Assembly (NCBI GenBank): GCA_046329815.1 | Contig: JAXLTY010000002.1 | Coordinates: 372,001-436,000 of the forward strand | DNA from: JADJSS01 sp046329815 | Lineage (GTDB): Bacteria; Bacteroidota; Bacteroidia; Chitinophagales; JADIYW01 | DNA length: 64,000 bases | Reading direction: 5' to 3' | Shown here: positions 1 through 8,822 of the stretch, in pieces | How the letters are laid out: every line of letters starts with the position of its first letter | Position numbering within the stretch: position 1 is the stretch's first letter | Program-made: the position numbers and the translations under genes | Notes under the pieces: model-generated | The model's input: the letters and a program-made list of their open reading frames with translations, nothing else | Databases searched by the model: none | What the model was told of the DNA's origin: nothing

Positions 1-127
1 AACTATGCTCACCAAAGCCATGCACCAGGCAAATTACTGCTTTTGGTGCTGTTGTTTCATTTTCCCATTTTTGACCAAAAATTGATAAACCATCATTCGA
101 TTTCCAGTTGATTATTGTGTTTTTCAT
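1..127 (-). CDS. Alpha/beta hydrolase, N-terminal 42 codons only (cut by window edge)
   Basis: Reading the minus strand from the ATG at 125-127 gives an open frame that runs off the window. The first residues carry W8, then G18, and a segment ending VICLVHGFGEHS, which is the first strand plus the HGFGEHS oxyanion-loop motif of monoacylglycerol lipase / lysophospholipase-type serine hydrolases. The family has a Ser-Asp-His triad, but only the oxyanion region is inside the window, so the nucleophile elbow cannot be checked. It is divergent from the phosphatase-like gene downstream; about 230 AT-rich bases separate them. Confidence 0.7.
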   Translation of the reverse strand, partial: MKNTIINWKSNDGLSIFGQKWENETTAPKAVICLVHGFGEHS

Positions 128-356
128 CTATCTAATTTTCTGTTTTCTTAAATTAACTTAAAGGTAGTAAAATTATTTTTATACTGAAATTTTGTAGAAG
201 CATAATAGAAAAACAAGCAAAATACAGCAGGAAAATGTTAAAAAATGAATTTATTCAAAAAAAAATGCATTTTCCTGTTGCGCTTTTCTAAAATTAGGTT
301 TAATATTGAACCACCTAACATAATAACTTTAATAAAAACCTTTAAAAGCCCTATTT

Positions 357-2771
357 ATGAAAAAGATTACTCTTGCCTTTATGGCAATTTCCTTGCATTT
401 CTTAACTCATGCTGCGGTAAACATCATTCCATTTGGTGCTACCTGGAAATTCTTAGCAAATGGATCTAATCAGGGAACGGCTTGGCGCAACTTTTCGTTT
501 GCAGACGGAACCTGGACAAGTGGTATCGGTGAATTTGGTTACGGCGATGGCGACGAAGCTACCGTTGTAAACGCAGGTTGTACACCGGTAAATACTTGTA
601 ACAACAAACATGTTACCACTTATTTTAGAAAAAAAATTACAATTGGTAGCACTTCTAACTACTCTGATTATACACTTAGAGTAAGAAGAGATGATGGTAT
701 TGTTGTATATATCGATGGTATCGAAGTATATAGAAACAACATGCCGACCGGAACAATTGGCTACAGAAGCTTAGCATCTACCGATGCTGCTGATGATGGC
801 ACGGCTGTTTTGTCAAAAACATTACCGGTTTCAACTTTAGCTACTGGTAATCACATTATCGCTGTAGAAATTCACCAGTTTTCAAGATCAAATGATGATA
901 TTTCATTTGACTTAAGATTGGTAGCAAACGAAATTCCTGCAGTGAATGCTAACCTGACACGCGGACCTTACTTACAAGCAGCTTCTCAGCAATCCATTCA
1001 TGTAAGATGGAGAACGGATATTGCAACTAACTCTGTAGTAAAATATGGTACAGTTGACGGAAGCTTAACTAATACTATTACCAACAATGCTATGGTTACC
1101 GAACATGATATTACTATCACAGGTTTGGATAAAGAAACTAAATACTACTATTCAATTGGAAATACTGTACCGGCAACTCAAACATTGAAAGGTGGCAGCA
1201 ATATCTACTTTAATACAACACCTGCTAAAACAGCAGAACGCGTATCACGTTTTGTAGTATTCGGCGATTGCGGAACAAGTTCTGCTATTCAAACAAGTGT
1301 ACGCAACAGTGTATTAAGTTATTTAGGTACTGAACACGCTGATGCAATGTTGTTATTAGGTAATAATGCAGCAAATACAGGTACTGACATCGAATATCAA
1401 AACAATTTCTTTAATCCATATCAGGATGCATTCTTAAATAATACAACATTATTTCCGGCTCCTGGTGATGCTGACTATGCAAAAAATCCGGCTCGTCAAA
1501 ATGACCATGCAATTCCTTACTACAACATCTTTACATTACCAAGTGCCGGCGAATCAGGTGGTGTACCATCAGGAACAGAAGCATTCTATTCTTATGACTA
1601 TGGTAATATTCATTTCCTTTCTCTAGACTCTTATGGAAAAGAATCAAATGCATACCGTTTATTTGATACAACTGGACCACAAGTTAACTGGATTAAAAAT
1701 GACTTAACAGCTAATAAATTAAGATGGACTGTCGTTTACTGGAATCAATCACCATACACAATGGGTTCTGATAACTCAGATTCAAATGCAGATTTAGTTG
1801 CATTACGTCAAAACTTCCTTAGAATCTTAGAAAGATATGGCGTTGATTTAGTATTAACTTCTCACAGCAATGTTTATGAGCGTTCATACATGTTAAATGG
1901 ACACTACGGCAACGAAGCATCTTTCAATATAGGTACTCAGGCAATCAGTAATTCATCAGCAAGATATGATGGCACATCAAACTCTTGTCCTTACATTAAA
2001 AATGAAGGTCAAAAAGCAGGAACTGTTTATGCCGTAATTGGTTCATCATCTAAATTAGGTACAGTACAACCAGGTTGGACTCATAATGCAATGGTTTATT
2101 CAAATAATTCTGTAGGTGGTGCAATGGTTATAAAAGTAGATGGCAACAGATTAGATGCTGACTGGGTTTGCGCTGATGGTGCAGTTCGCGACAGAATTAC
2201 ATTAATGAAAAACGTAAACAAAAAAGAACCACACACTATTTTCTTAGGCGATCTATTGACAATTACTTCTTCTTGGAAAGGCGAATACAACTGGTTTGAT
2301 GGTTCAATAACAAGTTCAATTGATGTTTCGCCGCCAAACTCTGAAGTAATCGACCAATTGATCGTTACAGATAATAACGGTTGTTTAGGCGATACTTTCT
2401 TAATCACAAAAGTACTACCATTCCAAAGTCCGACAACTACTATGGGTTCTTCTGCTGACAGAAAAAGCAACAATGCGGCAACAGATAAAAGTGTAAAACC
2501 TGCAGTAGCACCGGTTGTTACTACGTATGAAAACTATATAAAAGTTTATCCAAATCCATCATCAACTGGTATTTTCACAATTGACTATTCATCTGACAAA
2601 AGCATGAACAGCACAATTGCAGTGTATGATATGTCTGGTAATGCAGTTTTACAAGAAGCATTTGATATACAAGAAGGTTTAACAAACTACACATTGAATA
2701 TTTCTAATCTTGCAAGCGGAAGCTATATCGTCAAAGCAGGCGATAAGGTTACCCGAATTATGAAACAATAA
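357..2771 (+). CDS. Secreted purple-acid-phosphatase-like protein with degenerate metal site, T9SS cargo
   Basis: 804 aa. Residues 1-20 form a signal peptide. About 21-195 look like a beta-sandwich with a PA14/galactose-binding feel. About 198-290 are the fibronectin-like N-terminal domain of purple acid phosphatases (TRGPYLQ). About 297-560 have the calcineurin-like phosphoesterase fold. The tail after about 725 (YPNPSS ... VTRIMKQ) is a T9SS type A sorting domain, so the product is predicted to be exported and anchored or released at the surface. The metal-site motifs are mostly destroyed: GD304 is kept, but the usual GDNAY is GNNAA (335-339), GNHD is GDAD (370-373), the HHPPY motif is NQSPY (463-467) and GHSH is SHSN (502-505). 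The frame is intact and the fold residues around each motif are conserved, so this looks like a maintained pseudoenzyme, not a decaying gene. Start chosen because the signal peptide begins there. Confidence 0.85.
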   Translation: MKKITLAFMAISLHFLTHAAVNIIPFGATWKFLANGSNQGTAWRNFSFADGTWTSGIGEFGYGDGDEATVVNAGCTPVNTCNNKHVTTYFRKKITIGSTSNYSDYTLRVRRDDGIVVYIDGIEVYRNNMPTGTIGYRSLASTDAADDGTAVLSKTLPVSTLATGNHIIAVEIHQFSRSNDDISFDLRLVANEIPAVNANLTRGPYLQAASQQSIHVRWRTDIATNSVVKYGTVDGSLTNTITNNAMVTEHDITITGLDKETKYYYSIGNTVPATQTLKGGSNIYFNTTPAKTAERVSRFVVFGDCGTSSAIQTSVRNSVLSYLGTEHADAMLLLGNNAANTGTDIEYQNNFFNPYQDAFLNNTTLFPAPGDADYAKNPARQNDHAIPYYNIFTLPSAGESGGVPSGTEAFYSYDYGNIHFLSLDSYGKESNAYRLFDTTGPQVNWIKNDLTANKLRWTVVYWNQSPYTMGSDNSDSNADLVALRQNFLRILERYGVDLVLTSHSNVYERSYMLNGHYGNEASFNIGTQAISNSSARYDGTSNSCPYIKNEGQKAGTVYAVIGSSSKLGTVQPGWTHNAMVYSNNSVGGAMVIKVDGNRLDADWVCADGAVRDRITLMKNVNKKEPHTIFLGDLLTITSSWKGEYNWFDGSITSSIDVSPPNSEVIDQLIVTDNNGCLGDTFLITKVLPFQSPTTTMGSSADRKSNNAATDKSVKPAVAPVVTTYENYIKVYPNPSSTGIFTIDYSSDKSMNSTIAVYDMSGNAVLQEAFDIQEGLTNYTLNISNLASGSYIVKAGDKVTRIMKQ

Positions 2772-2787
2772 AGTTTTAACTACTACA

Positions 2788-2819
2788 AAAATGCTCGCAA
2801 TTTGCGAGCATTTTTTATT
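2788..2819 (+). terminator. Rho-independent terminator after the phosphatase-like gene
   Basis: A perfect 10-bp stem (ATGCTCGCAA at 2791-2800 with its complement at 2802-2811, one-base loop) is followed by a T-rich run. It lies 20 bases after the stop codon. Confidence 0.85.
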
Positions 2820-2911
2820 TTATTTCATGATAAGAAACAAAAAAGTATCTGAGCTATTAATGACTAAATTTTGTACTTTTATGAATACTACTTTGCTTTA
2901 AATAATCAGAA

Positions 2912-3979
2912 ATGAAAAAAAAGATGATCTTACTTCTTAAAATTATTCTTGGTGCAGGAATTTTGTTTGGTTTATATGTAATTGGTGCAATCTTGTATGC
3001 GCAAATCACCGATTATAAGCCGAAGAAAGAAGAGCAAGCCGAAGTATTGATTCCAAAAGATAAATTACCGGAAATCGATAAAGATACACTGGTATTTTAT
3101 GACTGGAATATCGGTTATTGCGGTTTAGGCAAAGAATCTGATTTTTTCTATGATAATGGAAAAATGGTGCGTCCGACAAAAGCACTTTCTGAAAAGAATT
3201 TTAAAGGTTTTATTGAAACGATTTCCAAATGGAAAGTGGATGCCGATTTTATCAATATTCAGGAAATAGACCGAAATTCAAAACGCAGTTATCATGTAGA
3301 GCAATTTCAGAAAGCATTTGAAACATTGGGTAATTTTAAAGCCGTTTTTGGAAAGAACTATGATGTAAAATATGTACCGATTCCGTTTTTAGAACCAATG
3401 GGAAAAGTGCTTGGCGGCATCGGAACATTTTATAAATATCAGGATGCGGAAACACCGGTAAAATATGCATTTCCGAGCAATTTTTCTTTTCCAAAAGGTT
3501 TGTTTTTTTTAGACAGATGTTTTGTAAAACATCGTTTTAATTTAAAAAATGGTAAACAGTTAATTGTGATCAATACACACAATTCTGCATACGATGGCGG
3601 CAAATTAAAAAAGCAGGAAATGGCTTATTTTAAAAATTACATTGTTGATGAATATGCGAAAGGTAATTATGTGGTTGTTGGTGGCGACTGGAACCAAATT
3701 CCGCCAGGATATAAACCAATCAAAGAAAAGAGTGACTATGAAGAAATGCCAGTTCCTGCTGACTTTGTAGATAGCACATGGACTTTTGCATTTGACGGCA
3801 CAACACCAACCAATCGCAAAGTAGATTTTCCATATGAACCCGGAAAAACATACACAACAGTTATTGATTTCTTTTTATTGTCGCCGAATATTGAATTGCT
3901 TGAAGTAAAAGGACAACCAAATGGTTTTGAATTCTCAGATCATCAACCGGTGCGCATGGTTTGTAAACTGAAAGAATAA
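2912..3979 (+). CDS. Endonuclease/exonuclease/phosphatase (EEP) family protein, membrane-anchored
   Basis: 355 aa. One N-terminal hydrophobic helix (about residues 5-30) acts as a signal anchor. The rest has the EEP (DNase I-like) fold: N66 in YDWNIGY, E118 in INIQEID, a THNS segment, VVGGDWNQIPPG, and FSDHQPV near the C-terminus, which match the family's metal and catalytic positions (Asn, Glu, Asp-x-Asn, Asp-His). Members hydrolyse phosphodiesters or phosphomonoesters; the substrate cannot be read from sequence. The catalytic domain should sit outside the cytoplasmic membrane. It is followed after 10 bases by the DUF1275 gene, so the two are probably cotranscribed. Confidence 0.8.
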   Translation: MKKKMILLLKIILGAGILFGLYVIGAILYAQITDYKPKKEEQAEVLIPKDKLPEIDKDTLVFYDWNIGYCGLGKESDFFYDNGKMVRPTKALSEKNFKGFIETISKWKVDADFINIQEIDRNSKRSYHVEQFQKAFETLGNFKAVFGKNYDVKYVPIPFLEPMGKVLGGIGTFYKYQDAETPVKYAFPSNFSFPKGLFFLDRCFVKHRFNLKNGKQLIVINTHNSAYDGGKLKKQEMAYFKNYIVDEYAKGNYVVVGGDWNQIPPGYKPIKEKSDYEEMPVPADFVDSTWTFAFDGTTPTNRKVDFPYEPGKTYTTVIDFFLLSPNIELLEVKGQPNGFEFSDHQPVRMVCKLKE

Positions 3980-3989
3980 ATTTAAAAAA

Positions 3990-4718
3990 ATGTTTAAACA
4001 TCGTGGTAGAGCACGAACATACAGCCACAATTTAAAGATTGCGTCATTGCTGTCTGTTGTTGCTGGTATAGTAAATGTAGTTGGATTTTTTTCAGTGCAA
4101 AAACTCACAACAAACGTGACAGGTCATTTTGCATTCTTTGTAGATGAAATCATAAAATTACATTTCACACAAAGTATTGTTTATTTATTATATGTGGTAT
4201 TTTTTTTCTTTGGTTCATTTGTTTCCAGTTTACTAATTGAAATTACATCCAAAAAAAATGAACGCTACATTTTCTTTGTGCCTGCATCTATTGAGGTTTT
4301 GATCTTAACCTTAATAGGAATTATTGGAAATACTGTAGCGAAAAATCAACCTGATATTATAGCGTTCAGTTTATTGTTTTCAATGGGTTTGCAAAATTCT
4401 TTGGTAACATCGATATCCAATTCTGTAGTTCGCACGACACATTTAACAGGTCTTTTCACCGATCTTGGTATTGAATTATCTCAACTGTTCTTTTATAAAG
4501 AATCTGAACAAATAAAACGACTCTGGTTATCCATAAAATTAAGGTTAACTATTATTTCTTCTTTTTTTTTAGGTGGTATTATAGCCGGTCTGCTATATGT
4601 TAAGTTTGAAATGTTTACATTGCTGTTAGCTGTCGCTATTTTGAGTACTGGTTTAGTTTATGATAATATCAAAATTAGAATTGTTTTATTAAGCAATAAA
4701 CTAAAGAACATAAAATAG
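3990..4718 (+). CDS. DUF1275 / YoaK-family integral membrane protein
   Basis: 242 aa with about six hydrophobic segments. The N-terminal half carries the family's hallmark region: SLLSVVAGIVNVVGF followed by TTNVTGHFA, and later SMGLQNSLV and TTHLTGLFTDLG. Function of the family is not established; it is a small predicted transporter-like membrane protein. The C-terminus is basic and cytoplasmic in appearance. It follows the EEP gene by 10 bases. Confidence 0.8.
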   Translation: MFKHRGRARTYSHNLKIASLLSVVAGIVNVVGFFSVQKLTTNVTGHFAFFVDEIIKLHFTQSIVYLLYVVFFFFGSFVSSLLIEITSKKNERYIFFVPASIEVLILTLIGIIGNTVAKNQPDIIAFSLLFSMGLQNSLVTSISNSVVRTTHLTGLFTDLGIELSQLFFYKESEQIKRLWLSIKLRLTIISSFFLGGIIAGLLYVKFEMFTLLLAVAILSTGLVYDNIKIRIVLLSNKLKNIK

Positions 4719-4746
4719 CATTGTTTATTTTCTTTCTGAAACTTCG

Positions 4747-4754
4747 TATCTTTG
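4747..4754 (+). promoter_or_regulatory. Bacteroidota-type -7 box upstream of arginine deiminase
   Basis: TATCTTTG matches the TAnnTTTG consensus exactly, with a TTG at 4722-4724 as possible -33 element. The predicted transcription start is near 4757, leaving a leader of about 33 bases before the ATG at 4790. Confidence 0.6.
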
Positions 4755-4789
4755 TATGACAGATATATGACAACTATTTAAGATTTTCT

Positions 4790-6010
4790 ATGACAATCAA
4801 TTCTGAAATACAAACACTTAGAAAAGTAATTATACATGAACCGGATCTCGGCATTGAACATATTTCACCGGAAATTGCGGAACAATTATTATACGATGAT
4901 ATTGTTTTTTTGCCGCGTATGATTGAAGAACATTTTACATTTACATCGACACTTCGACAATTATTAGGCAAAGAAAATGTGTATGAATTAGACGACTTGC
5001 TGCGTGAAATTTTAGTAAAAGATGAAGTGCGCGAAGAACTCATTGAATTTTTATTTGATAAAGAAGATTTAGGTCTTGGTCAGTATGAAAAATTAAAACA
5101 AATTGAACTGCAAGATTTAGCATCCACATTGATTTCCGGTTTGCATCCTGAAACACAGGAAATGATATTGGCACCATTACCGAACTTAGTATTTACACGC
5201 GATATCGGTTGTGTGATCAATGATCATATGTTGGTTTGCAAAGCCAATAAATCAGCACGGTTACGCGAAAATTTCCTCACTAAATTCATTATTCATCATC
5301 ATCCGCTTTTTGCATCGTTTAAAGATAAAATTATCGATTTTGTGTTAGATGAAAATTTAGAAAAAGACGCAGGAATTTCTATTGAAGGCGGCGATGTGAT
5401 GTTGGTGCATCCAAGACATTTATTAATTGGTGAGAGCGAACGCACAACTTTGGATGCCATCTTTGAACTGAAGCAAATTTTATTTGATAAAGATATTGTC
5501 GATTTTGTTACAGTAGTTGAAATTCCGAATGAACGTTATTGTATGCACTTAGATACGATCTTTACGTTGCTGGATGATACAACTTGTGTTGGTTTTGCAC
5601 CATTAATGTTTGAAAAAAATGATAAAGTCGATATTATTACTTATTCAAAAGACAACAAACGCGCGACGTTGTATCCAACTTTAAAAGAACTCATTAAAGA
5701 AATTTATCCAAACATGAATTTCGTGCCTTGCGGTAATGGAGTTTCGCCGTTCGCGCAACGCGAACAATGGACAGATGGTTGTAATTTTGTTACCGTAAAA
5801 CCTGGTGTTGCTTATACTTACGAACGTAATATTTACACATTAAAAGCTTTGCGTCAAAATGGCTTTTCTGTTATCACTGCTGAACAATTATTATTGGATA
5901 AAACGAGCTTAGATCAATTAGAAAAAACAATCATTACCTTATCATCTGCTGAATTATCTCGTGCGCGCGGCGGTCCGCACTGTATGACGTTTCCAATCAG
6001 CAGAAGCTAA
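4790..6010 (+). CDS. arcA: Arginine deiminase
   Basis: 406 aa, the normal length for the family. It hydrolyses L-arginine to L-citrulline and ammonia in the cytoplasm, the first step of the arginine deiminase pathway. Visible guanidino-modifying-enzyme motifs: VFTRDIG (substrate Asp), EGGDVM, the HLDT histidine motif (CMHLDTIFT), and the nucleophile Cys in the C-terminal GGPHCMTFP. No carbamate kinase or ornithine carbamoyltransferase is adjacent, so energy-yielding arginine fermentation is not supported by context; citrulline could instead feed back into the arginine cluster 15-23 kb away. It is preceded by its own TAnnTTTG promoter and followed by a strong hairpin. Confidence 0.88.
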   Translation: MTINSEIQTLRKVIIHEPDLGIEHISPEIAEQLLYDDIVFLPRMIEEHFTFTSTLRQLLGKENVYELDDLLREILVKDEVREELIEFLFDKEDLGLGQYEKLKQIELQDLASTLISGLHPETQEMILAPLPNLVFTRDIGCVINDHMLVCKANKSARLRENFLTKFIIHHHPLFASFKDKIIDFVLDENLEKDAGISIEGGDVMLVHPRHLLIGESERTTLDAIFELKQILFDKDIVDFVTVVEIPNERYCMHLDTIFTLLDDTTCVGFAPLMFEKNDKVDIITYSKDNKRATLYPTLKELIKEIYPNMNFVPCGNGVSPFAQREQWTDGCNFVTVKPGVAYTYERNIYTLKALRQNGFSVITAEQLLLDKTSLDQLEKTIITLSSAELSRARGGPHCMTFPISRS

Positions 6011-6180
6011 TTTATTTACCAATAGCTTTGTTTTATTTTCTCTAATCTTATTCATATTTGCTTGATAGATGTCAAGAAATATTGTTTTTATTTTTTATTG
6101 ACTTGTATCAAAGTGTATTAAGTTTCTTCGCATTAATTTTACATTACCCTTTTGATAAAAACATAAAAAACCACTCAAGA

Positions 6181-6212
6181 AAAAGACCAAACATTCGTTT
6201 GGTCTTTTGATT
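6181..6212. terminator. Bidirectional terminator between arcA and the nucleoside kinase gene
   Basis: A 12-bp perfect stem (AAAAGACCAAAC at 6181-6192, loop ATTC, complement at 6197-6208) lies between convergent genes, with T-runs available on both strands. Confidence 0.85.
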
Positions 6213-6231
6213 TTTATGAATCAATTTTCTT

Positions 6232-6903
6232 TTAAAATAATCCGAATAATTCAGCATCAATTTTTTCTACTACTTTGCTGAAATCTTCTTGCTTGTCTGC
6301 ATAGTTCAAATCATCTACATTAATTACTAAAAGCGGACCTTCTTTGTAATTATCGATCCAGTTGTTGTAGTATTGATTGAGTTGTTTTAAATAATCCAAA
6401 CGAATATTATCTTCATAAGCACGACCTCGTCGTTCGATTTGTCCAACCAAAGTACCGATGGATGCTTTTAAATAAATCAGCAAATCTGGCGCATTCACTT
6501 TCTTGCTGATGGTTCTGAAAAAACTGATATAATTTTCAAAATCGCGCGTGCTCATCAAACCCATTTCGTGTAAATTCGGTGCAAAAATATGCGCATCTTC
6601 ATAGATGGTTCTGTCTTGTATAACAATATCATTTCCTTCCTGAATTTCTACCAATTGACGCAAACGACTGTTTAAAAAGAAGATCTGCAAATTAAACGAC
6701 CAGCGCGGCATATCCTGATAAAAATCGTTTAAATATGGATTGTTCTCAACATCTTCAAACCGAGCGTCCCAATTATAATGTTTTGCCAGTTTTTCGGTCA
6801 GCGTAGTTTTTCCGGAACCAATATTTCCGGCCACTGCAATGTGTTTCAATTGTTTTTTTTGCTTTGCCAAAATAGTTTTATTTAAATCGTTTTTTAAGGA
6901 CAA
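6232..6903 (-). CDS. Deoxynucleoside kinase (dAK/dGK/dCK family)
   Basis: 223 aa. Phosphorylates deoxynucleosides to 5'-monophosphates for nucleotide salvage in the cytoplasm. The P-loop is AVAGNIGSGKTT (about residues 24-35), followed by FEDVENNPYL, and the DR[ST] motif is present in VIQDRTIYED; the LID-like arginine segment is IERRGRAYED. These are the standard marks of the family. Which base is preferred cannot be told from the sequence. It lies 102 bases downstream of trpS on the same strand. Confidence 0.88.
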   Translation of the reverse strand: MSLKNDLNKTILAKQKKQLKHIAVAGNIGSGKTTLTEKLAKHYNWDARFEDVENNPYLNDFYQDMPRWSFNLQIFFLNSRLRQLVEIQEGNDIVIQDRTIYEDAHIFAPNLHEMGLMSTRDFENYISFFRTISKKVNAPDLLIYLKASIGTLVGQIERRGRAYEDNIRLDYLKQLNQYYNNWIDNYKEGPLLVINVDDLNYADKQEDFSKVVEKIDAELFGLF

Positions 6904-7005
6904 CTAAACTATACATTTTTTTTCATTGAAAATGATAGCAGTAGTAATTTTTTTAAAAAAGTGGATAAGTTTTAGAATCGATTCTTTGTTATCGATCGCA
7001 CTATC

Positions 7006-8010
7006 TTATAACCAAATTGATTTCAAACCCATAATTTCCTGAACACCATCTAATGTTGCACGCGCGCTGATACGTGCTTTTTCAGCGCCATCTTTTGCTA
7101 TTTTATTGATATATGCTGGATTGTTTTCCAGTTCGATAATTTTTTCTCTGATTGGCTTTGTAAATGCAATGATATCTTCTGCCAGTTTTAATTTTAAAAA
7201 ACCATACTGTATGGTGCAGTTATTGTATTTTTCTTCAAATTCATCAACAGTATCTTTAGTCGAAACCAAATTTAATAAAGTAAATAAGTTTTGCACCGGT
7301 ACCGTTTTTTCCTGATTCGGAACGGTCGGTGAATCGCCTGATACGGCCTTTTTTAATTTGTCTTTGATTGTTTTTTCATCATCGAATAAATAGATAGCGT
7401 TTCCGGTACCTTCACTTTTACCCATTTTTCCGGTACCATCCAAACCTGGTACTTTTATCAAATGACCGCTCATATCATATGCTTGCGGTTCCGGAAAGAA
7501 ATCGACACCATATTTATGATTGAAGCGCAATGCAAAATTGCGTGTCATTTCCAAATGTTGTTCCTGATCTTTTCCAACCGGCACGAAGTGCGCTCTGTGA
7601 ATCAGAATGTCGGCAGCCATCAAAACAGGATAGGTGAGCAGACCTGCATTTATATTCTCATGATGTTTTTTTATTTTTTCTTTGAAAGAAACACATTTTT
7701 CAAGTTCACCTTTATATGCTTGCATGTTCAGCAAAGTATATAATTCAGAAATTTCAGGAACATCACTTTGCACAAACAAAGTACATTTTTCAGGATCCAA
7801 GCCACAAGCAACGTATTCGATTAAGGTAGCACGCACTGATTTTTTTAATAATTCCGGATCAGGATGCGTGGTCAAGGCATGCAGATTTGCAATAAAGAAA
7901 TAACTGTCATGCTTTTCCTGCATTTCAATAAAATTGCGGATTGCACCAAAATAATTGCCTAAATGTAAATTTCCGGTACTTCGTACGCCACTTAAAACTC
8001 GTTTTTTCAT
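7006..8010 (-). CDS. trpS: Tryptophan--tRNA ligase
   Basis: 334 aa, the normal class Ic length. Charges tRNA-Trp with tryptophan. The HIGH-type motif appears as HLGN (residues 16-19, after GVRSTGN) and the KMSKS-type motif as KMGKSEG, with the intervening VPVGKDQEQHLE segment typical of bacterial TrpRS. A CAAAACTA on the plus strand (TAGTTTTG on the coding strand) ends only a few bases before the ATG, so the transcript may be nearly leaderless. Confidence 0.95.
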   Translation of the reverse strand: MKKRVLSGVRSTGNLHLGNYFGAIRNFIEMQEKHDSYFFIANLHALTTHPDPELLKKSVRATLIEYVACGLDPEKCTLFVQSDVPEISELYTLLNMQAYKGELEKCVSFKEKIKKHHENINAGLLTYPVLMAADILIHRAHFVPVGKDQEQHLEMTRNFALRFNHKYGVDFFPEPQAYDMSGHLIKVPGLDGTGKMGKSEGTGNAIYLFDDEKTIKDKLKKAVSGDSPTVPNQEKTVPVQNLFTLLNLVSTKDTVDEFEEKYNNCTIQYGFLKLKLAEDIIAFTKPIREKIIELENNPAYINKIAKDGAEKARISARATLDGVQEIMGLKSIWL

Positions 8011-8014
8011 GGTG

Positions 8015-8022
8015 CAAAACTA
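8015..8022 (-). promoter_or_regulatory. -7 box for trpS with almost no leader
   Basis: On the minus strand the sequence reads TAGTTTTG, a full TAnnTTTG match. If it is used, transcription would start about two bases from the trpS ATG at 8010. Confidence 0.45.
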
Positions 8023-8161
8023 ATCATTTTAAGCGTTTTCTAACATATCGCACAAATGTTTATTTAAATGGCAGATTTATTTTGTTAAATTTTATAAAAT
8101 GGTTAAATTTTTAACGATATTTGTATAGCACAAACTAGTTTTGATTTAAATCAAATAATTT

Positions 8162-8812
8162 ATGAAGAAAGAATTACACCTGATTGTATTTGTATTTCTA
8201 TTTATTTATTCTTCTGGTCTTTTAGCACAAAATGAAAGGTCAAAATCTGCACAGAAAGAAGCAATTGCTGTTCCTGAAACAGTTGTACAATCTGAAAGTA
8301 AAAATAAAGAAGCTAATAAATCAAAAGAAGCGCCGAAAGTAGTCAAAGCACCTGTTAATTCTCAAAAAACAGATGCTGTAAAAACAACTGATAAAACCGC
8401 TGGTAAACAAGCTAATCAGGTAAGAAAAACTAAGGTTGTAGTAGAAACCACAGAGCAGGCAGAACCAGTTCCAAACAATTATCAAACTCAAAATAATGCT
8501 ACAGAAAATTTTGAAACTAATGTAACCTACACTAAAGAAGATTTGTCTGTAGAAACTGCAGCGAATACTTCAGAGCGTAAACCAAATAAAATACAAAAAT
8601 CAGTAAATTATCAACCTAAAGTGGTTAAAGAAGATATTCATCCTGTTACTGATTATACAAATTCCGGCATTGCTCCGAATAAGAAAATATATCTGCAACA
8701 AGAAGCAGATGATTTAGAAAGAGAAATTCAATTAAATGCAAATAATCCAAATTATGATATAGCTGCTAAACAAAAACAATTAGATGAGATCAAGAAATTA
8801 ATAGGACAATAA
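8162..8812 (+). CDS. Small secreted low-complexity protein, function unknown
   Basis: 216 aa. Signal peptide at residues 1-22 (ends LLAQ). The middle is a Lys/Ala/Thr/Glu-rich, probably disordered stretch; the C-terminus (about 175-215) is a charged helix with two Asn-rich turns. No family is recognised. It sits 10 bases before the giant T9SS protein gene and is likely cotranscribed with it, so an accessory role for that surface protein is possible but is only inference. Confidence 0.65.
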   Translation: MKKELHLIVFVFLFIYSSGLLAQNERSKSAQKEAIAVPETVVQSESKNKEANKSKEAPKVVKAPVNSQKTDAVKTTDKTAGKQANQVRKTKVVVETTEQAEPVPNNYQTQNNATENFETNVTYTKEDLSVETAANTSERKPNKIQKSVNYQPKVVKEDIHPVTDYTNSGIAPNKKIYLQQEADDLEREIQLNANNPNYDIAAKQKQLDEIKKLIGQ

Positions 8813-8822
8813 AAACATACTT

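Noticed and set aside
245..469. Short plus-strand ORF overlapping the start of the phosphatase-like gene
   Set aside because: Overlaps a clear signal peptide in another frame, has no recognisable features and no promoter of its own.
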